Shown here: positions 54,294-62,741 of the stretch, piece by piece | How positions within the stretch are numbered: position 1 is the stretch's first letter | Layout: each line of letters begins with the position of its first letter | Assembly (NCBI RefSeq): GCF_019956415.1 | Contig: NZ_JAHBDK010000022.1 | Span: 55,974 to 119,973, forward strand | From: Pseudomonas sp. GL-B-19 | GTDB taxonomy: Bacteria; Pseudomonadota; Gammaproteobacteria; Pseudomonadales; Pseudomonadaceae | Direction: 5' to 3' | DNA length: 64,000 nt | Program-made: the position numbers and the translations under genes | The notes under the pieces: generated by a model | Databases searched by the model: none | Seen by the model: only the letters and a program-made list of their open reading frames with translations | Told to the model about the DNA's origin: nothing

Positions 54294-54353
54294 TACACCC
54301 GATTGAAAATGGTCGGCTGCCAGGTCGTCTTCGCTGGCAAGCCAGCTCCTACA
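53898..54353. repeat. Widely spaced REP pair inside the paaK-paaA gap
   Basis: TGTAGGAGCTGGCTTGCCAG and the following bases to 53940 are nearly complementary to 54311-54353 (about 40 of 43 positions). The pair encloses the right arm of the long inverted repeat and a further single REP (TGTGGGAGCGGGCTTGCTCG, 53969-53988). The interleaving suggests that one repeat inserted into another. Confidence 0.75.
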
Positions 54354-54373
54354 GGGGCGTGTACGTTCAGCCC

Positions 54374-54398
54374 AAAAAAAACCCCGCATAAGCGGGGC
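54374..54398 (-). terminator. Rho-independent terminator after paaK
   Basis: On the minus strand a GC-rich hairpin CCCCGC-TTAT-GCGGGG is followed by a run of seven or eight T. It lies 17 bases after the paaK stop and would end the paaFGHIJK transcript, so paaABCDE needs its own promoter. Confidence 0.9.
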
Positions 54399-54414
54399 CA
54401 TAAAGGTGCAGCAG

Positions 54415-55740
54415 TCATGCTTTCGGGCGCTTGTCCATCACGTGACAAGCCTTGCCCTCAGAGCGCTTGATCGAATGCATTGGCTGCAAAACAACCCGCG
54501 TACTGATCCCGATATACGTCTTGATATGCCGACTCAACTCGCCACAAACAGCCTTCTGCTGTTCATCGCTCAAATGCTGATGTTCGGCCTTGAGCTCCAC
54601 ATGCACATCCACGCTGTCCAGGTTGCCATTGCGATACAGATGGATCTCATAAGATTCTGAAAGTTGTTTTATTTTCAGAACCTGCTCCTCGATCTGCGTC
54701 GGGAACACGTTAACCCCGCGAATGATCAGCATGTCATCGCTGCGTCCGGTGATTTTGTCGATCCGTCGCATCGGCCGCGCAGTCCCCGGCAGCAGGCGTG
54801 TCAGGTCGCGGGTACGGTAACGGATCATCGGCAACGCTTCTTTGCTCAGCGACGTAAACACCAGCTCACCCATCTGCCCGTCCGGCAGCACTTCGCCGGT
54901 GATCGGGTCGATGATTTCCGGGTAGAAGTGGTCTTCCCAGATCGTCGGGCCGTCCTTGGTTTCAGCGCATTCCATGGCGACGCCCGGTCCCATGATTTCC
55001 GACAGGCCGTAGATGTCCAGCGCGGTGATGCCCAGGCGGTTTTCGATGGCGCTGCGCAGTTCGCCGGTCCACGGCTCGGCGCCGAAGATGCCCAGGCGCA
55101 GGGCCAGTTTGTGCGGGTCGATGCCCTGGCGCTCGATTTCATCGGCGATGTTGAGCATGTAGGACGGTGTGACCATGATGATGTCCGGCTGGAAATCCTT
55201 AATCAGTTGCACCTGTTTCTCGGTCTGGCCGCCGGACATCGGAATCACCGTGCAGCCCAGGCGTTCAGCACCGTAGTGGGCACCGAGACCGCCGGTGAAC
55301 AGGCCGTAGCCATAGGAAATATGCACTTTGTCACCGCGACGACCACCGGCCGCGCGAATCGAGCGGGCGACCACGTTGGCCCAAGTGTCGATGTCGTTCT
55401 GGGTGTAACCGACGACGGTCGGTTTGCCAGTAGTGCCGCTGGAGGCGTGCAGGCGCACCACCTCGTTCATCGGCACGGCGAACATGCCGTAGGGATAGTT
55501 ATCGCGCAGGTCGGTCTTGGTGGTGAACGGAAACTTCGCCAGGTCTTCCAGCGATTTGAGGTCGTCCGGGTGCACGCCCAGGGCATCGAAGCGCTGACGG
55601 TACAGCGGCACATTGTTGTAAGCGTGGTTCAGGCTCCAGCGCAGGCGATCCAGCTGGTGTTGACGCAATTCGTCGATGCTGGCGGTTTCCAGCGGGTCCA
55701 GCACAGGATCAAGCACGGCTTTGGCAATTGGCATGTTCAT
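54415..55740 (-). CDS. paaK: PaaK, phenylacetate-CoA ligase
   Basis: A 441-residue adenylate-forming enzyme that activates phenylacetate to phenylacetyl-CoA, the first step of the pathway. The P-loop-like motif HASSGTTGKPTVVGY lies near 95, GLSEIMGPGVAMEC and YRTRDLTRLLPG mark later core motifs. The length is that of known PaaK proteins (about 437). On the minus strand upstream (55752-55765) ACACAACAATAATTC is a candidate CA motif. The gene starts about 100 bases after paaJ ends. Confidence 0.96.
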   Translation of the reverse strand: MNMPIAKAVLDPVLDPLETASIDELRQHQLDRLRWSLNHAYNNVPLYRQRFDALGVHPDDLKSLEDLAKFPFTTKTDLRDNYPYGMFAVPMNEVVRLHASSGTTGKPTVVGYTQNDIDTWANVVARSIRAAGGRRGDKVHISYGYGLFTGGLGAHYGAERLGCTVIPMSGGQTEKQVQLIKDFQPDIIMVTPSYMLNIADEIERQGIDPHKLALRLGIFGAEPWTGELRSAIENRLGITALDIYGLSEIMGPGVAMECAETKDGPTIWEDHFYPEIIDPITGEVLPDGQMGELVFTSLSKEALPMIRYRTRDLTRLLPGTARPMRRIDKITGRSDDMLIIRGVNVFPTQIEEQVLKIKQLSESYEIHLYRNGNLDSVDVHVELKAEHQHLSDEQQKAVCGELSRHIKTYIGISTRVVLQPMHSIKRSEGKACHVMDKRPKA

Positions 55741-55751
55741 AACTTCACTCG

Positions 55752-55766
55752 AATTATTGTTGTGTT
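55752..55766 (-). promoter_or_regulatory. Candidate CA-type motif upstream of paaK
   Basis: The minus strand reads AACACAACAATAATTC, 12 to 26 bases before the start codon, overlapping the region where the ribosome binds. It is weaker than the motif at 49607. Confidence 0.4.
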
Positions 55767-55839
55767 CCGGCCCCGCTACGGCGGGGCTTTGAGTGCATGC
55801 CCCAAGGATACCTCTCGGCTCCCCGGGAATCGCGGTTCT

Positions 55840-57051
55840 TTAGTCGGATAAGCGCTCAATGATCAGCGCAATACCCTGGCCAACGCCGATGCACATGGTG
55901 CACAGGGCGTAGCGGCCTTGACGTTCTTCCAGTTCATGCAAGGCGGTGGTCACCAGCCGTGCGCCGCTCATGCCCAGCGGATGACCGAGGGCAATCGCGC
56001 CGCCGTTAGGGTTGACCCGTGGATCGGTATCGCTCAGGCCCAGCTCGCGCAGTACGGCCAGGCCTTGCGCGGCGAAGGCTTCGTTGAGTTCGATCACGTC
56101 CATGTCGGCCAGGCTCAGGTTGGCCAGTTCCAGCACCTTGCGGGTCGCTGGCACCGGGCCGATGCCCATGATGCGCGGCTCGACGCCGGCGGTGGCCATG
56201 GCGACCACCCGGCCGCGCGCCTTCAGGCCGTGGCGTTTGGCAACTTCGGGGCTGGCCAGCAGCAGCGCACAGGCACCGTCGTTGACCCCGGAGGCGTTGC
56301 CGGCGGTGATGCTGCCGCCTTCGCGGAACGGCGTGCCGAGTTTCTGCAATTGTTCCAGCGTGGTATCGCCGCGTGGGTGCTCATCGTGCTCGACGACTTT
56401 GGCCGGGCCTTTGCGCTGGGGGATTTCTACCGCGACGATTTCTTTAGCCAGACGGCCGCTGGCCTGGGCCGCGCCGGCACGTTGCTGGCTACGCAGGGCG
56501 AAGGCGTCCTGGTCGGTGCGGGAGATGTTGAACTGCTCGGCGACGTTCTCTGCCGTCTCTGGCATGGAGTCGATGCCGTAGGCTTTCTTCATCAGCGGAT
56601 TGACGAAGCGCCAGCCGATGGTCGTGTCGTACATCTGCGCGTCACGGGAAAATGCCTGCTCGGCTTTGCCCATCACCAGCGGCGCGCGGGACATCGATTC
56701 GACGCCGCCGACCAGCATCAGCCCGGCCTCGCCACAGCGAATGGCGCGTGCTGCGGTGCCAATCGCATCCAGGCCGGAACCGCACAAACGATTGAGCGTG
56801 GTGCCGGGTACGCTGACCGGCAATCCGGCCAGCAGCGCCGACATGCGTGCGACGTTGCGGTTGTCTTCGCCGGCCTGGTTGGCGCAGCCATAAATCACGT
56901 CATCCACAGCAGTCCAGTCGACCTGCGGGTGGCGGCGCAGCAGTTCGCGCAGCGGCACCGCACCGAGGTCGTCGGCGCGCACGCTGCTCAAGGCACCGGC
57001 ATAGCGACCAATCGGGGTCCGCACCGCGTCGATGATCAAGGCGTCATTCAT
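55840..57051 (-). CDS. paaJ: PaaJ, 3-oxoadipyl-CoA/3-oxo-5,6-dehydrosuberyl-CoA thiolase
   Basis: A 403-residue thiolase that acts twice in the pathway. The Cys nucleophile lies in [12 protein letters not shown], the intact motif NEAFAAQG is present (compare the Ile variant in the 38-kb thiolase), and [11 protein letters not shown] and CIGVGQG complete the active site. The start at 57051 overlaps the end of paaI by eight bases. PcaF is the closest relative of other pathways. Confidence 0.95.
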   Translation of the reverse strand: MNDALIIDAVRTPIGRYAGALSSVRADDLGAVPLRELLRRHPQVDWTAVDDVIYGCANQAGEDNRNVARMSALLAGLPVSVPGTTLNRLCGSGLDAIGTAARAIRCGEAGLMLVGGVESMSRAPLVMGKAEQAFSRDAQMYDTTIGWRFVNPLMKKAYGIDSMPETAENVAEQFNISRTDQDAFALRSQQRAGAAQASGRLAKEIVAVEIPQRKGPAKVVEHDEHPRGDTTLEQLQKLGTPFREGGSITAGNASGVNDGACALLLASPEVAKRHGLKARGRVVAMATAGVEPRIMGIGPVPATRKVLELANLSLADMDVIELNEAFAAQGLAVLRELGLSDTDPRVNPNGGAIALGHPLGMSGARLVTTALHELEERQGRYALCTMCIGVGQGIALIIERLSD

Positions 57052-57493
57052 TCGGGTTCTCCTGCGGCAGTACTGCGCCGCGCACTTTGTAGGATTTGCC
57101 ATGGAACAGCGCGATGAGCCGGCCCAGTTGGTTTTCAATACGAACGTCGTAGTTGCCGGTGCGACCGGAGCGGCTTTGCTGGGTGCAGTCGGCAGTCAAG
57201 GTGTCGCCCAGGTGTGCCGGGGCGATGTAGTCGATGCTGCAACCGATGGCCACCGTGGCTTCGTTGTAGCTGTTGCAGGCAAAGGCAAACGCCGAATCGG
57301 CAAGCGCAAACAGGTAGCCGCCGTGGCAGGTACCGTGGCCCTGGATCATGTCGGCACGCACGCTCATGCCGACGCAGGCACAGCCGGGTGCCGCCGAGAG
57401 CAGGCGCATGCCCATCGCCTGACTGGCGGTGTCGCGGTCGAACAGGGATTTTGCGCAGTCGCTGGCCAAGTTCATCGCTTCGTGGTTAGTCAT
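57044..57493 (-). CDS. paaI: PaaI, hydroxyphenylacetyl-CoA thioesterase
   Basis: A 149-residue hotdog thioesterase, thought to rescue CoA from dead-end ring-hydroxylated intermediates. The motif [22 protein letters not shown] is typical of the PaaI type with the catalytic Asp. Both ends overlap neighbours by eight bases (paaH and paaJ), a sign of one tightly coupled operon. The start at 57493 is set by family length; longer frames upstream are shadow of paaH. Confidence 0.95.
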   Translation of the reverse strand: MTNHEAMNLASDCAKSLFDRDTASQAMGMRLLSAAPGCACVGMSVRADMIQGHGTCHGGYLFALADSAFAFACNSYNEATVAIGCSIDYIAPAHLGDTLTADCTQQSRSGRTGNYDVRIENQLGRLIALFHGKSYKVRGAVLPQENPNE

Positions 57494-59003
57494 GAAAAGT
57501 TCTCCCTTCGGCGACGCGACGACGCAACAGCAGCGACGGCCGATAGCGTTCTTCGCCGTAACTGGCTTGCAGGTTTTCCAGCACTTTGAGCACGTGCGAA
57601 AGGCCGATGGCATCCGCCCAGGCGAGTGGCCCTTGTGGATAGTTGACCCCGGCGCGCATCGCCAGATCGATGTCGGCGGCCGACGCCACGCCTTGCAGCA
57701 CGGCGTCGGCGGCTTCGTTGGCGAGCATGGCAACGGTGCGCAAAACGGCGAGGGCCGGGCTGTCGCTGAGTGCGCTGACGGTGAATCCGGCCCGTTGCAG
57801 CAGCGCGATGCCGTGATCGAGCGCGGATGGCTCTATGCCGGCTGCGTAGCTGATCGCGATGCGGCTGGCCTTGCTGTAATCGAATGCGAGGTCAAGCAGG
57901 ATCAGATTGCGCAACCCGTCTTCCTTGGCGCGTTGACAGGCCATGCGCCCGTCGCTCAGCGCCAGTACCGCGTCACCGACTCGCAGCAGGCCTTGGCCGT
58001 CGCGCTGAATGACCTCGACCTTGTGTTCATGCAGGCGTGGGATCAGCGCGTTGGCGATCCCAAGATCACCTTCGACCACACAGGTTTCAACGGTCTGTTC
58101 GCTGCTGAGGGTGGTCGGCTGCGGCCGCACGGCACCTTCGGCGTAGCTGTAAAAGCCCTGGCCGCTTTTGCGCCCCAGACGCCCGGCGTCCACCAGTTCT
58201 TTCTGGATCAATGAAGGCAAGAAGCGCGTGTCGCCGTAATAGGCGTCGAACACCGAACAGGTCACCGCATAGTTCACATCGTGGCCAATCAAGTCGGTCA
58301 GTTCGAAAGCGCCCATCGCAAAGCCACCGGCATCGCGCATCAGCGCATCCAGTGTCGGGCAGTCGGCAGCGCCTTCCTGAAGCAGGCGCAGGCTTTCGGC
58401 GTAGAACGGCCGGGCCACACGGTTGACGATGAAGCCCGGTGTCGAACGGGTGTGTACCGGTTTTTTGCCCCAGGCCTTGGCGGTGTCGTACAGGCACGCG
58501 GCCAAGACCGGATCGCTGGCCAGTCCCGAGACGATTTCCACCAGCGCCATGACCGGCGCCGGGTTGAAGAAGTGCAGGCCGAGCAGCCGTTGCGGGTGAT
58601 TCAGCTGCGCGGCGATGCTGGTGATCGACAGCGACGAGGTGTTGCTGGCCAGAATGCAGCGCACACCGCAGATCTCTTCCAGTTGGCGGAAGAGGGCGCG
58701 TTTGACCTCAAGGTTCTCGACAATGGCTTCGATCACCAGTTCGCAATCCGCCAGCGCTTCGATGGCTTCCACGGCCAGCAAGCGGGCGAGGGTGGACGAG
58801 CGCGATTCGGCCGAGAGCTTGCCGTTGTCGACGCGTTTGCCCAGTTGTCGGGCAATGCCCTCGATGGCTTGCGCCGCCGCGCCGGGGCGATTGTCCAGCA
58901 GTAGTACGGTGTGGCCGGCCTGCGCCGCGACCTGTGCGATCCCGGCACCCATGGCCCCGGCGCCGATCACCGCGATGCGCGCATCAATGTTCAGTGCAGT
59001 CAT
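57486..59003 (-). CDS. paaH: PaaH, 3-hydroxyadipyl-CoA dehydrogenase
   Basis: A 505-residue NAD-dependent 3-hydroxyacyl-CoA dehydrogenase. The NAD motif VIGAGAMGAGIAQVAAQAG begins the protein; GLHFFNPAPVMALVE and RPGFIVNRVARPF-type segments (here STPGFIVNRVARPFYAE) follow. The length of about 500 with a duplicated C-terminal helical domain is typical of PaaH, not of the 280-residue short form. It starts three bases after paaG ends. Confidence 0.95.
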   Translation of the reverse strand: MTALNIDARIAVIGAGAMGAGIAQVAAQAGHTVLLLDNRPGAAAQAIEGIARQLGKRVDNGKLSAESRSSTLARLLAVEAIEALADCELVIEAIVENLEVKRALFRQLEEICGVRCILASNTSSLSITSIAAQLNHPQRLLGLHFFNPAPVMALVEIVSGLASDPVLAACLYDTAKAWGKKPVHTRSTPGFIVNRVARPFYAESLRLLQEGAADCPTLDALMRDAGGFAMGAFELTDLIGHDVNYAVTCSVFDAYYGDTRFLPSLIQKELVDAGRLGRKSGQGFYSYAEGAVRPQPTTLSSEQTVETCVVEGDLGIANALIPRLHEHKVEVIQRDGQGLLRVGDAVLALSDGRMACQRAKEDGLRNLILLDLAFDYSKASRIAISYAAGIEPSALDHGIALLQRAGFTVSALSDSPALAVLRTVAMLANEAADAVLQGVASAADIDLAMRAGVNYPQGPLAWADAIGLSHVLKVLENLQASYGEERYRPSLLLRRRVAEGRTFHD

Positions 59004-59006
59004 GAC

Positions 59007-59804
59007 TCAGCGCCCCTTGAAGCTTGGGCTGCGTTTTTCCATGAAGGCGCCGACGCCTTCACGGTAATCCTCGCTGCGCCCGGCCAGGCGTTGCAGGTCT
59101 TTTTCCAGCTCCAGCTGCTCATCAAAAGTGTTGCTCAGGCTGGCGTTCAGACTGCGCTTGATCAGTGCCAGACCGTAGGTCGGTTGCGTGGCCAGGTGTT
59201 GGGCGAGTTTCAGCGCTTCATCGCGCAGTTCGGCGTCTTCCACGCAGCGGTAGATCAAGCCCCATTGCTCGGCTTGTTCAGCGCTCAAGCGGTTGCCGAG
59301 CAAGGCCAATGCCTTGGCGCGGGCCATACCGACCAGGCGCGGCAAGGTCCAGGTACCGCCGGAATCGGGAATCAGGCCGATTTTGCAGAAGGCTTGAATG
59401 AAGCTCGCCGAACGCGCCGCCAGCACCAGATCGCAGGCCAGCGGAATGTTGGCGCCAGCGCCGGCGGCCACGCCGTTGACCGCGCAGATCACCGGCAGCG
59501 GCAGGTCGCGCAACTGGCGGATCAGCGGGTTGTAGAACTTCTCGATGGACTCGCCCAGATCCGGCACGGCGCTGCCCGGCGCCACATTGCGATCGCTGAG
59601 ATCTTGCCCGGCGCAGAAGCCGCGACCTTCACCGGTCAGCAGCAATACACGCACATCCGGGTTTTGCCGGACCTGTTTCAGGGCTTCCTTCACTTCACCG
59701 TGCATCTGCGCGTTGAAGCTATTCAGCTGATCCGGACGATTGAGGCTGAGCAGGGCGACGCCGGCTTCGATGGAAAACAGGATGTGTTCGAAATTCATGG
59801 TCAT
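59007..59804 (-). CDS. paaG: PaaG, 1,2-epoxyphenylacetyl-CoA isomerase
   Basis: A crotonase-fold protein of 265 residues that isomerises the ring epoxide to the oxepin. GFCAGQDLSDRN and VNGVAAGAGANIPLACDLVLA are the oxyanion-hole segments and include the Asp typical of PaaG-type isomerases. ATGs at 59804 and 59798 are both possible; the first has GAG at usable distance, the second matches the common family start (NFEHILFS). It lies 33 bases after paaF. Confidence 0.93.
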   Translation of the reverse strand: MTMNFEHILFSIEAGVALLSLNRPDQLNSFNAQMHGEVKEALKQVRQNPDVRVLLLTGEGRGFCAGQDLSDRNVAPGSAVPDLGESIEKFYNPLIRQLRDLPLPVICAVNGVAAGAGANIPLACDLVLAARSASFIQAFCKIGLIPDSGGTWTLPRLVGMARAKALALLGNRLSAEQAEQWGLIYRCVEDAELRDEALKLAQHLATQPTYGLALIKRSLNASLSNTFDEQLELEKDLQRLAGRSEDYREGVGAFMEKRSPSFKGR

Positions 59805-59837
59805 GGCGCTCTTTGGGAGGTCGTTCGAATTCATTAA

Positions 59838-60611
59838 TTACTGGCCAGTGAAGGTCGGCATGCGCTTTTCCTGGAAGGCCTGAATGCCTTCATCGCGGTC
59901 GCGGGTGCCGGCCAGCACGGTGAAGGCGTGGCGCTCGAAACGCAGGCCGCTGGCCAGGTCAGTGTCCATGGCCTTGAGCAGCGCTTCCTTGGCCAGACGC
60001 ACCGCCAGTGGTGCTTTGCCAGCAATGCTGCGGGCGATCTGTAAGGCGCGTTCGACGGTGAATTCCGGCTGGGTTACTTCGCTGACCAGACCGGCGCGCT
60101 GCGCTTGGCGGGCGTCGATCGGTTCACCGGTCAGGACCATTTGCATGGCCATGGATTTGCCGACGGCGCGCAGCAGGCGTTGGGTGCCACCGGCGCCGGG
60201 CATGATCCCGAGGTTGATTTCCGGCTGACCGAAACGGGCATCTTCACCGGCAATGATGATGTCGGCGTGCATCGCCAATTCGCAGCCACCGCCCAAGGCG
60301 AATCCGTTGACGGCGGCGATCAGCGGTTTGTTGAAGCGGGTGATGGTTTGCCACGACGCCTGGCGCGGGTCGTCGAGGATGCCGACCAGATTGCGCTCGG
60401 CCATTTCCTTGATGTCGGCGCCCGCCGCGAAGGCTTTGCGGCTGCCGGTCAGGACCACGACGCGGGTATCGGGATCAGCTTGTGCGGCGTTCAGTTCATC
60501 GGCCAATTCACCGAGCAATTCGGTGGTCAGGGCATTCAACGCCTGCGGGCGTTGCAGGGTAATCAGGCGAACGCCGGGCTCGATGATTTCGACAGCAAGG
60601 GTTAGAGGCAT
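59838..60611 (-). CDS. paaF: PaaF, 2,3-dehydroadipyl-CoA hydratase
   Basis: A 257-residue enoyl-CoA hydratase. FAAGADIKEMAER and GFALGGGCELAMHADI are the CoA and oxyanion segments, and the catalytic Glu pair can be placed in CELAMHADI and FGQPEINLG. It is the first gene of the paaFGHIJK operon, divergent from paaY across a 372-base control region that carries several TGATAC motifs. Confidence 0.94.
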   Translation of the reverse strand: MPLTLAVEIIEPGVRLITLQRPQALNALTTELLGELADELNAAQADPDTRVVVLTGSRKAFAAGADIKEMAERNLVGILDDPRQASWQTITRFNKPLIAAVNGFALGGGCELAMHADIIIAGEDARFGQPEINLGIMPGAGGTQRLLRAVGKSMAMQMVLTGEPIDARQAQRAGLVSEVTQPEFTVERALQIARSIAGKAPLAVRLAKEALLKAMDTDLASGLRFERHAFTVLAGTRDRDEGIQAFQEKRMPTFTGQ

Positions 60612-60983
60612 GGCGGATGCCCTCACGGTGTGTGCTCGGCTGCAATGCCGGCTCATTATTGGATCGGCGTAGTAGGCCGGTTTTGCCTGAGTATACCTAC
60701 ATCGTGATACGCAAATACAACAGCAAAACGCATTTATCGTGTCTTATTGACGAGTGGTTGTTCGCTATTGGTCCGGGTTTGGCGAAGCCTTATTTGCAGA
60801 TAATTGCCGGTTTTATTGGCTTAAACGGCAAATGCAAACCCGTTAAACCGACTTTCATTAAGGGCGTTACTAAGTGATACGGAGTTTTAATCTTTGTGCT
60901 GGTAAAAGCGATGTGATACAAAATAAGTCAATATCGGCATCGCTTTGCGAACACACCCGGCACTGCGCTTAAAGGAACGTCCC
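60612..60983. promoter_or_regulatory. Divergent control region paaF / paaY with repeated TGATAC motifs
   Basis: No gene is seen in these 372 AT-rich bases. The motif GTGATAC recurs at about 60704 (CGTGATACGCAAATA), 60874 (AGTGATACGGAGTTT) and 60913 (TGTGATACAAAATAA). The last lies inside an inverted pair AAAGCGATG (60905-60913) / CATCGCTTT (60937-60945). The same pattern precedes paaA. These are candidate PaaX operators. Promoter elements are not assigned. Confidence 0.5.
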
Positions 60984-61580
60984 ATGACCTGCTACAGCCT
61001 CGATGGCTTGACTCCGGTGGTTGATCCCACTGCTTACGTTCATCCGTCCGCGGTGCTGATCGGCGACGTGATCGTCGGCCCGCATTGCTACGTCGGGCCG
61101 CTGGCGAGTTTGCGCGGGGACTTCGGGCGGATCGTGCTGGAGGAGGGCGCCAATCTGCAGGACACCTGCGTAATGCACGGTTTCCCGGACAGCGACACGG
61201 TGGTCGAGCGCAATGGTCACATTGGGCATGGCGCGGTGTTGCACGGTTGCCGGATCGGCGCCGACGCGCTGGTGGGCATGAACGCCGTGGTGATGGACAA
61301 CGCACGCATTGGCCCGCGCTCATTCGTGTCGGCGGCGGCCTTCGTCAAGGCCGGTTTCGAATGCCCCGAGCAGTCACTGGTCATGGGCGCGCCGGCCAGT
61401 ATCAAACGCGGCCTCAGCGATGAAGAAGTGTCGTGGAAGCAAGCGGGCACCCGCGAGTATCAGCAACTGGCCAAGCGTTGCCTTGAACAGATGCAAGTCT
61501 GCGAACCGTTGACCGAGCCGGAAGCGGATCGCCCTCGCATCAGCGACAACGGCTTTCGCCCCAAAGGCAGCGCCCAGTGA
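60984..61580 (+). CDS. paaY: PaaY, hexapeptide-repeat thioesterase/carbonic-anhydrase-fold protein
   Basis: A 198-residue left-handed beta-helix protein of the gamma-carbonic anhydrase type. Hexapeptide repeats run from about residue 15 to 160 (for example VHPSAVLIGDVIVGPHCYVG) and the metal-binding His residues lie in VMHG and GHIGHGAVLHGC. PaaY hydrolyses dead-end CoA thioesters in the pathway. AAAGGAACGT precedes the ATG. It is followed by a REPIN and paaX on the same strand. Confidence 0.93.
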   Translation: MTCYSLDGLTPVVDPTAYVHPSAVLIGDVIVGPHCYVGPLASLRGDFGRIVLEEGANLQDTCVMHGFPDSDTVVERNGHIGHGAVLHGCRIGADALVGMNAVVMDNARIGPRSFVSAAAFVKAGFECPEQSLVMGAPASIKRGLSDEEVSWKQAGTREYQQLAKRCLEQMQVCEPLTEPEADRPRISDNGFRPKGSAQ

Positions 61581-61592
61581 ACACTGATCCCC

Positions 61593-61682
61593 TGTAGGAG
61601 CGGGCTTGCCCGCGAAAGCGGTCTGACATTCAACATCAATGGTGACTGACATACCGCTATCGCGAGCAGGCTCACTCCCACA
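61593..61682. repeat. REPIN between paaY and paaX
   Basis: TGTAGGAGCGGGCTTGCCCG at the left and CGCGAGCAGGCTCACTCCCA at the right are inverted REP sequences; the arms come from two slightly different variants, so the hairpin is imperfect. Confidence 0.85.
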
Positions 61683-61732
61683 GGGCGGCGTGCATTCGGT
61701 ATATTCCTTTTCTTTTTCAGCCCGGTACGCCC

Positions 61733-62656
61733 ATGTCGTCCCTGACACCCTTGAACCAACTGATTACCCGCTTCCAGGAGCAGACGCCGATCCGCGCCAG
61801 TTCGCTGATCATCACGCTGTATGGCGATGCCATCGAACCCCACGGCGGAACTGTCTGGCTGGGTAGCCTGATTCAATTGCTCGAGCCCATCGGTATCAAT
61901 GAGCGGCTGATCCGCACGTCGATTTTCCGCCTGACCAAGGAAGGCTGGCTGACCGCCGAGAAAGTCGGGCGTCGCAGCTATTACAGCCTGACCGGCACCG
62001 GTCGCCGGCGTTTCGACAAGGCGTTCAAGCGCGTTTACAGCTCCACCGTGCCCGCGTGGGACGGTTCCTGGTGCCTGGTGATGCTCACGCAGCTGACGCA
62101 GGACAAGCGCAAACAAGTGCGCGAAGAACTGGAATGGCAAGGTTTTGGTGCGATTTCGCCTGCGGTGTTGGCATGTCCACGTAGCGACCGTACCGATCTC
62201 AACGCGACCTTGCTCGACCTCGGCGCCCAGGAAGAGACCATCGTCTTCGAAACCACGGCGCAGGACGTCCTGGCGTCCAAGGCGCTACGTTTGCAGGTGA
62301 AAGAAAGCTGGAACATCGAAGAACTGGCGACCCATTACAGCGAGTTCATCCAGCTGTTCCGACCGCTCTGGCAAGCGCTTCGCGAGCAAGAGAACCTGCA
62401 ACCGTGCGACTGCTTCCTGGCACGGGTCCTGCTTATTCATGAATACCGCAAACTGCTGTTGCGCGACCCGCAACTGCCGGACGAGTTACTGCCCGGCGAT
62501 TGGGAAGGTCGGGCGGCGCGCCAGTTGTGCCGCAACATTTACCGGCTGATCTACGCCAAAGCCGAGGAATGGTTGAACAGTGCACTGGAAACCGCCGACG
62601 GCCCGCTGCCGGACGTGGGTGAAAGTTTCTATCGACGCTTTGGCGGGCTGAAGTAG
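61733..62656 (+). CDS. paaX: PaaX, phenylacetyl-CoA-responsive repressor
   Basis: A 307-residue transcriptional repressor of the PaaX family. The N-terminal winged helix (GGTVWLGSLIQLLEPIGINE and RTSIFRLTKEGWL) binds DNA, and phenylacetyl-CoA releases it in characterised homologues. Its target sites in this window are probably the TGATAC-type repeats near paaA and between paaF and paaY. No strong Shine-Dalgarno precedes the ATG. It is separated from paaY by a REPIN. Confidence 0.94.
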   Translation: MSSLTPLNQLITRFQEQTPIRASSLIITLYGDAIEPHGGTVWLGSLIQLLEPIGINERLIRTSIFRLTKEGWLTAEKVGRRSYYSLTGTGRRRFDKAFKRVYSSTVPAWDGSWCLVMLTQLTQDKRKQVREELEWQGFGAISPAVLACPRSDRTDLNATLLDLGAQEETIVFETTAQDVLASKALRLQVKESWNIEELATHYSEFIQLFRPLWQALREQENLQPCDCFLARVLLIHEYRKLLLRDPQLPDELLPGDWEGRAARQLCRNIYRLIYAKAEEWLNSALETADGPLPDVGESFYRRFGGLK

Positions 62657-62668
62657 TCCGTCATTGCT

Positions 62669-62690
62669 GTGGGAGCGGGGTGGTTAGGGA
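62669..62690. repeat. Single REP remnant
   Basis: CTGTGGGAGCGGGG marks half of a REP without a partner, just after paaX. Confidence 0.4.
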
Positions 62691-62741
62691 GGACCTTGGG
62701 ATTGGCGTAGACAATAAAAATAAGCCAGCGTGAGGCCTGAC

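Noticed and set aside
53514..54470. Several open frames of 60-295 codons on both strands between paaK and paaA
   Set aside because: They lie in inverted repeats and REP sequences and are made of repeat-derived low-complexity peptide; frames like these are often annotated as hypothetical proteins but have no support.
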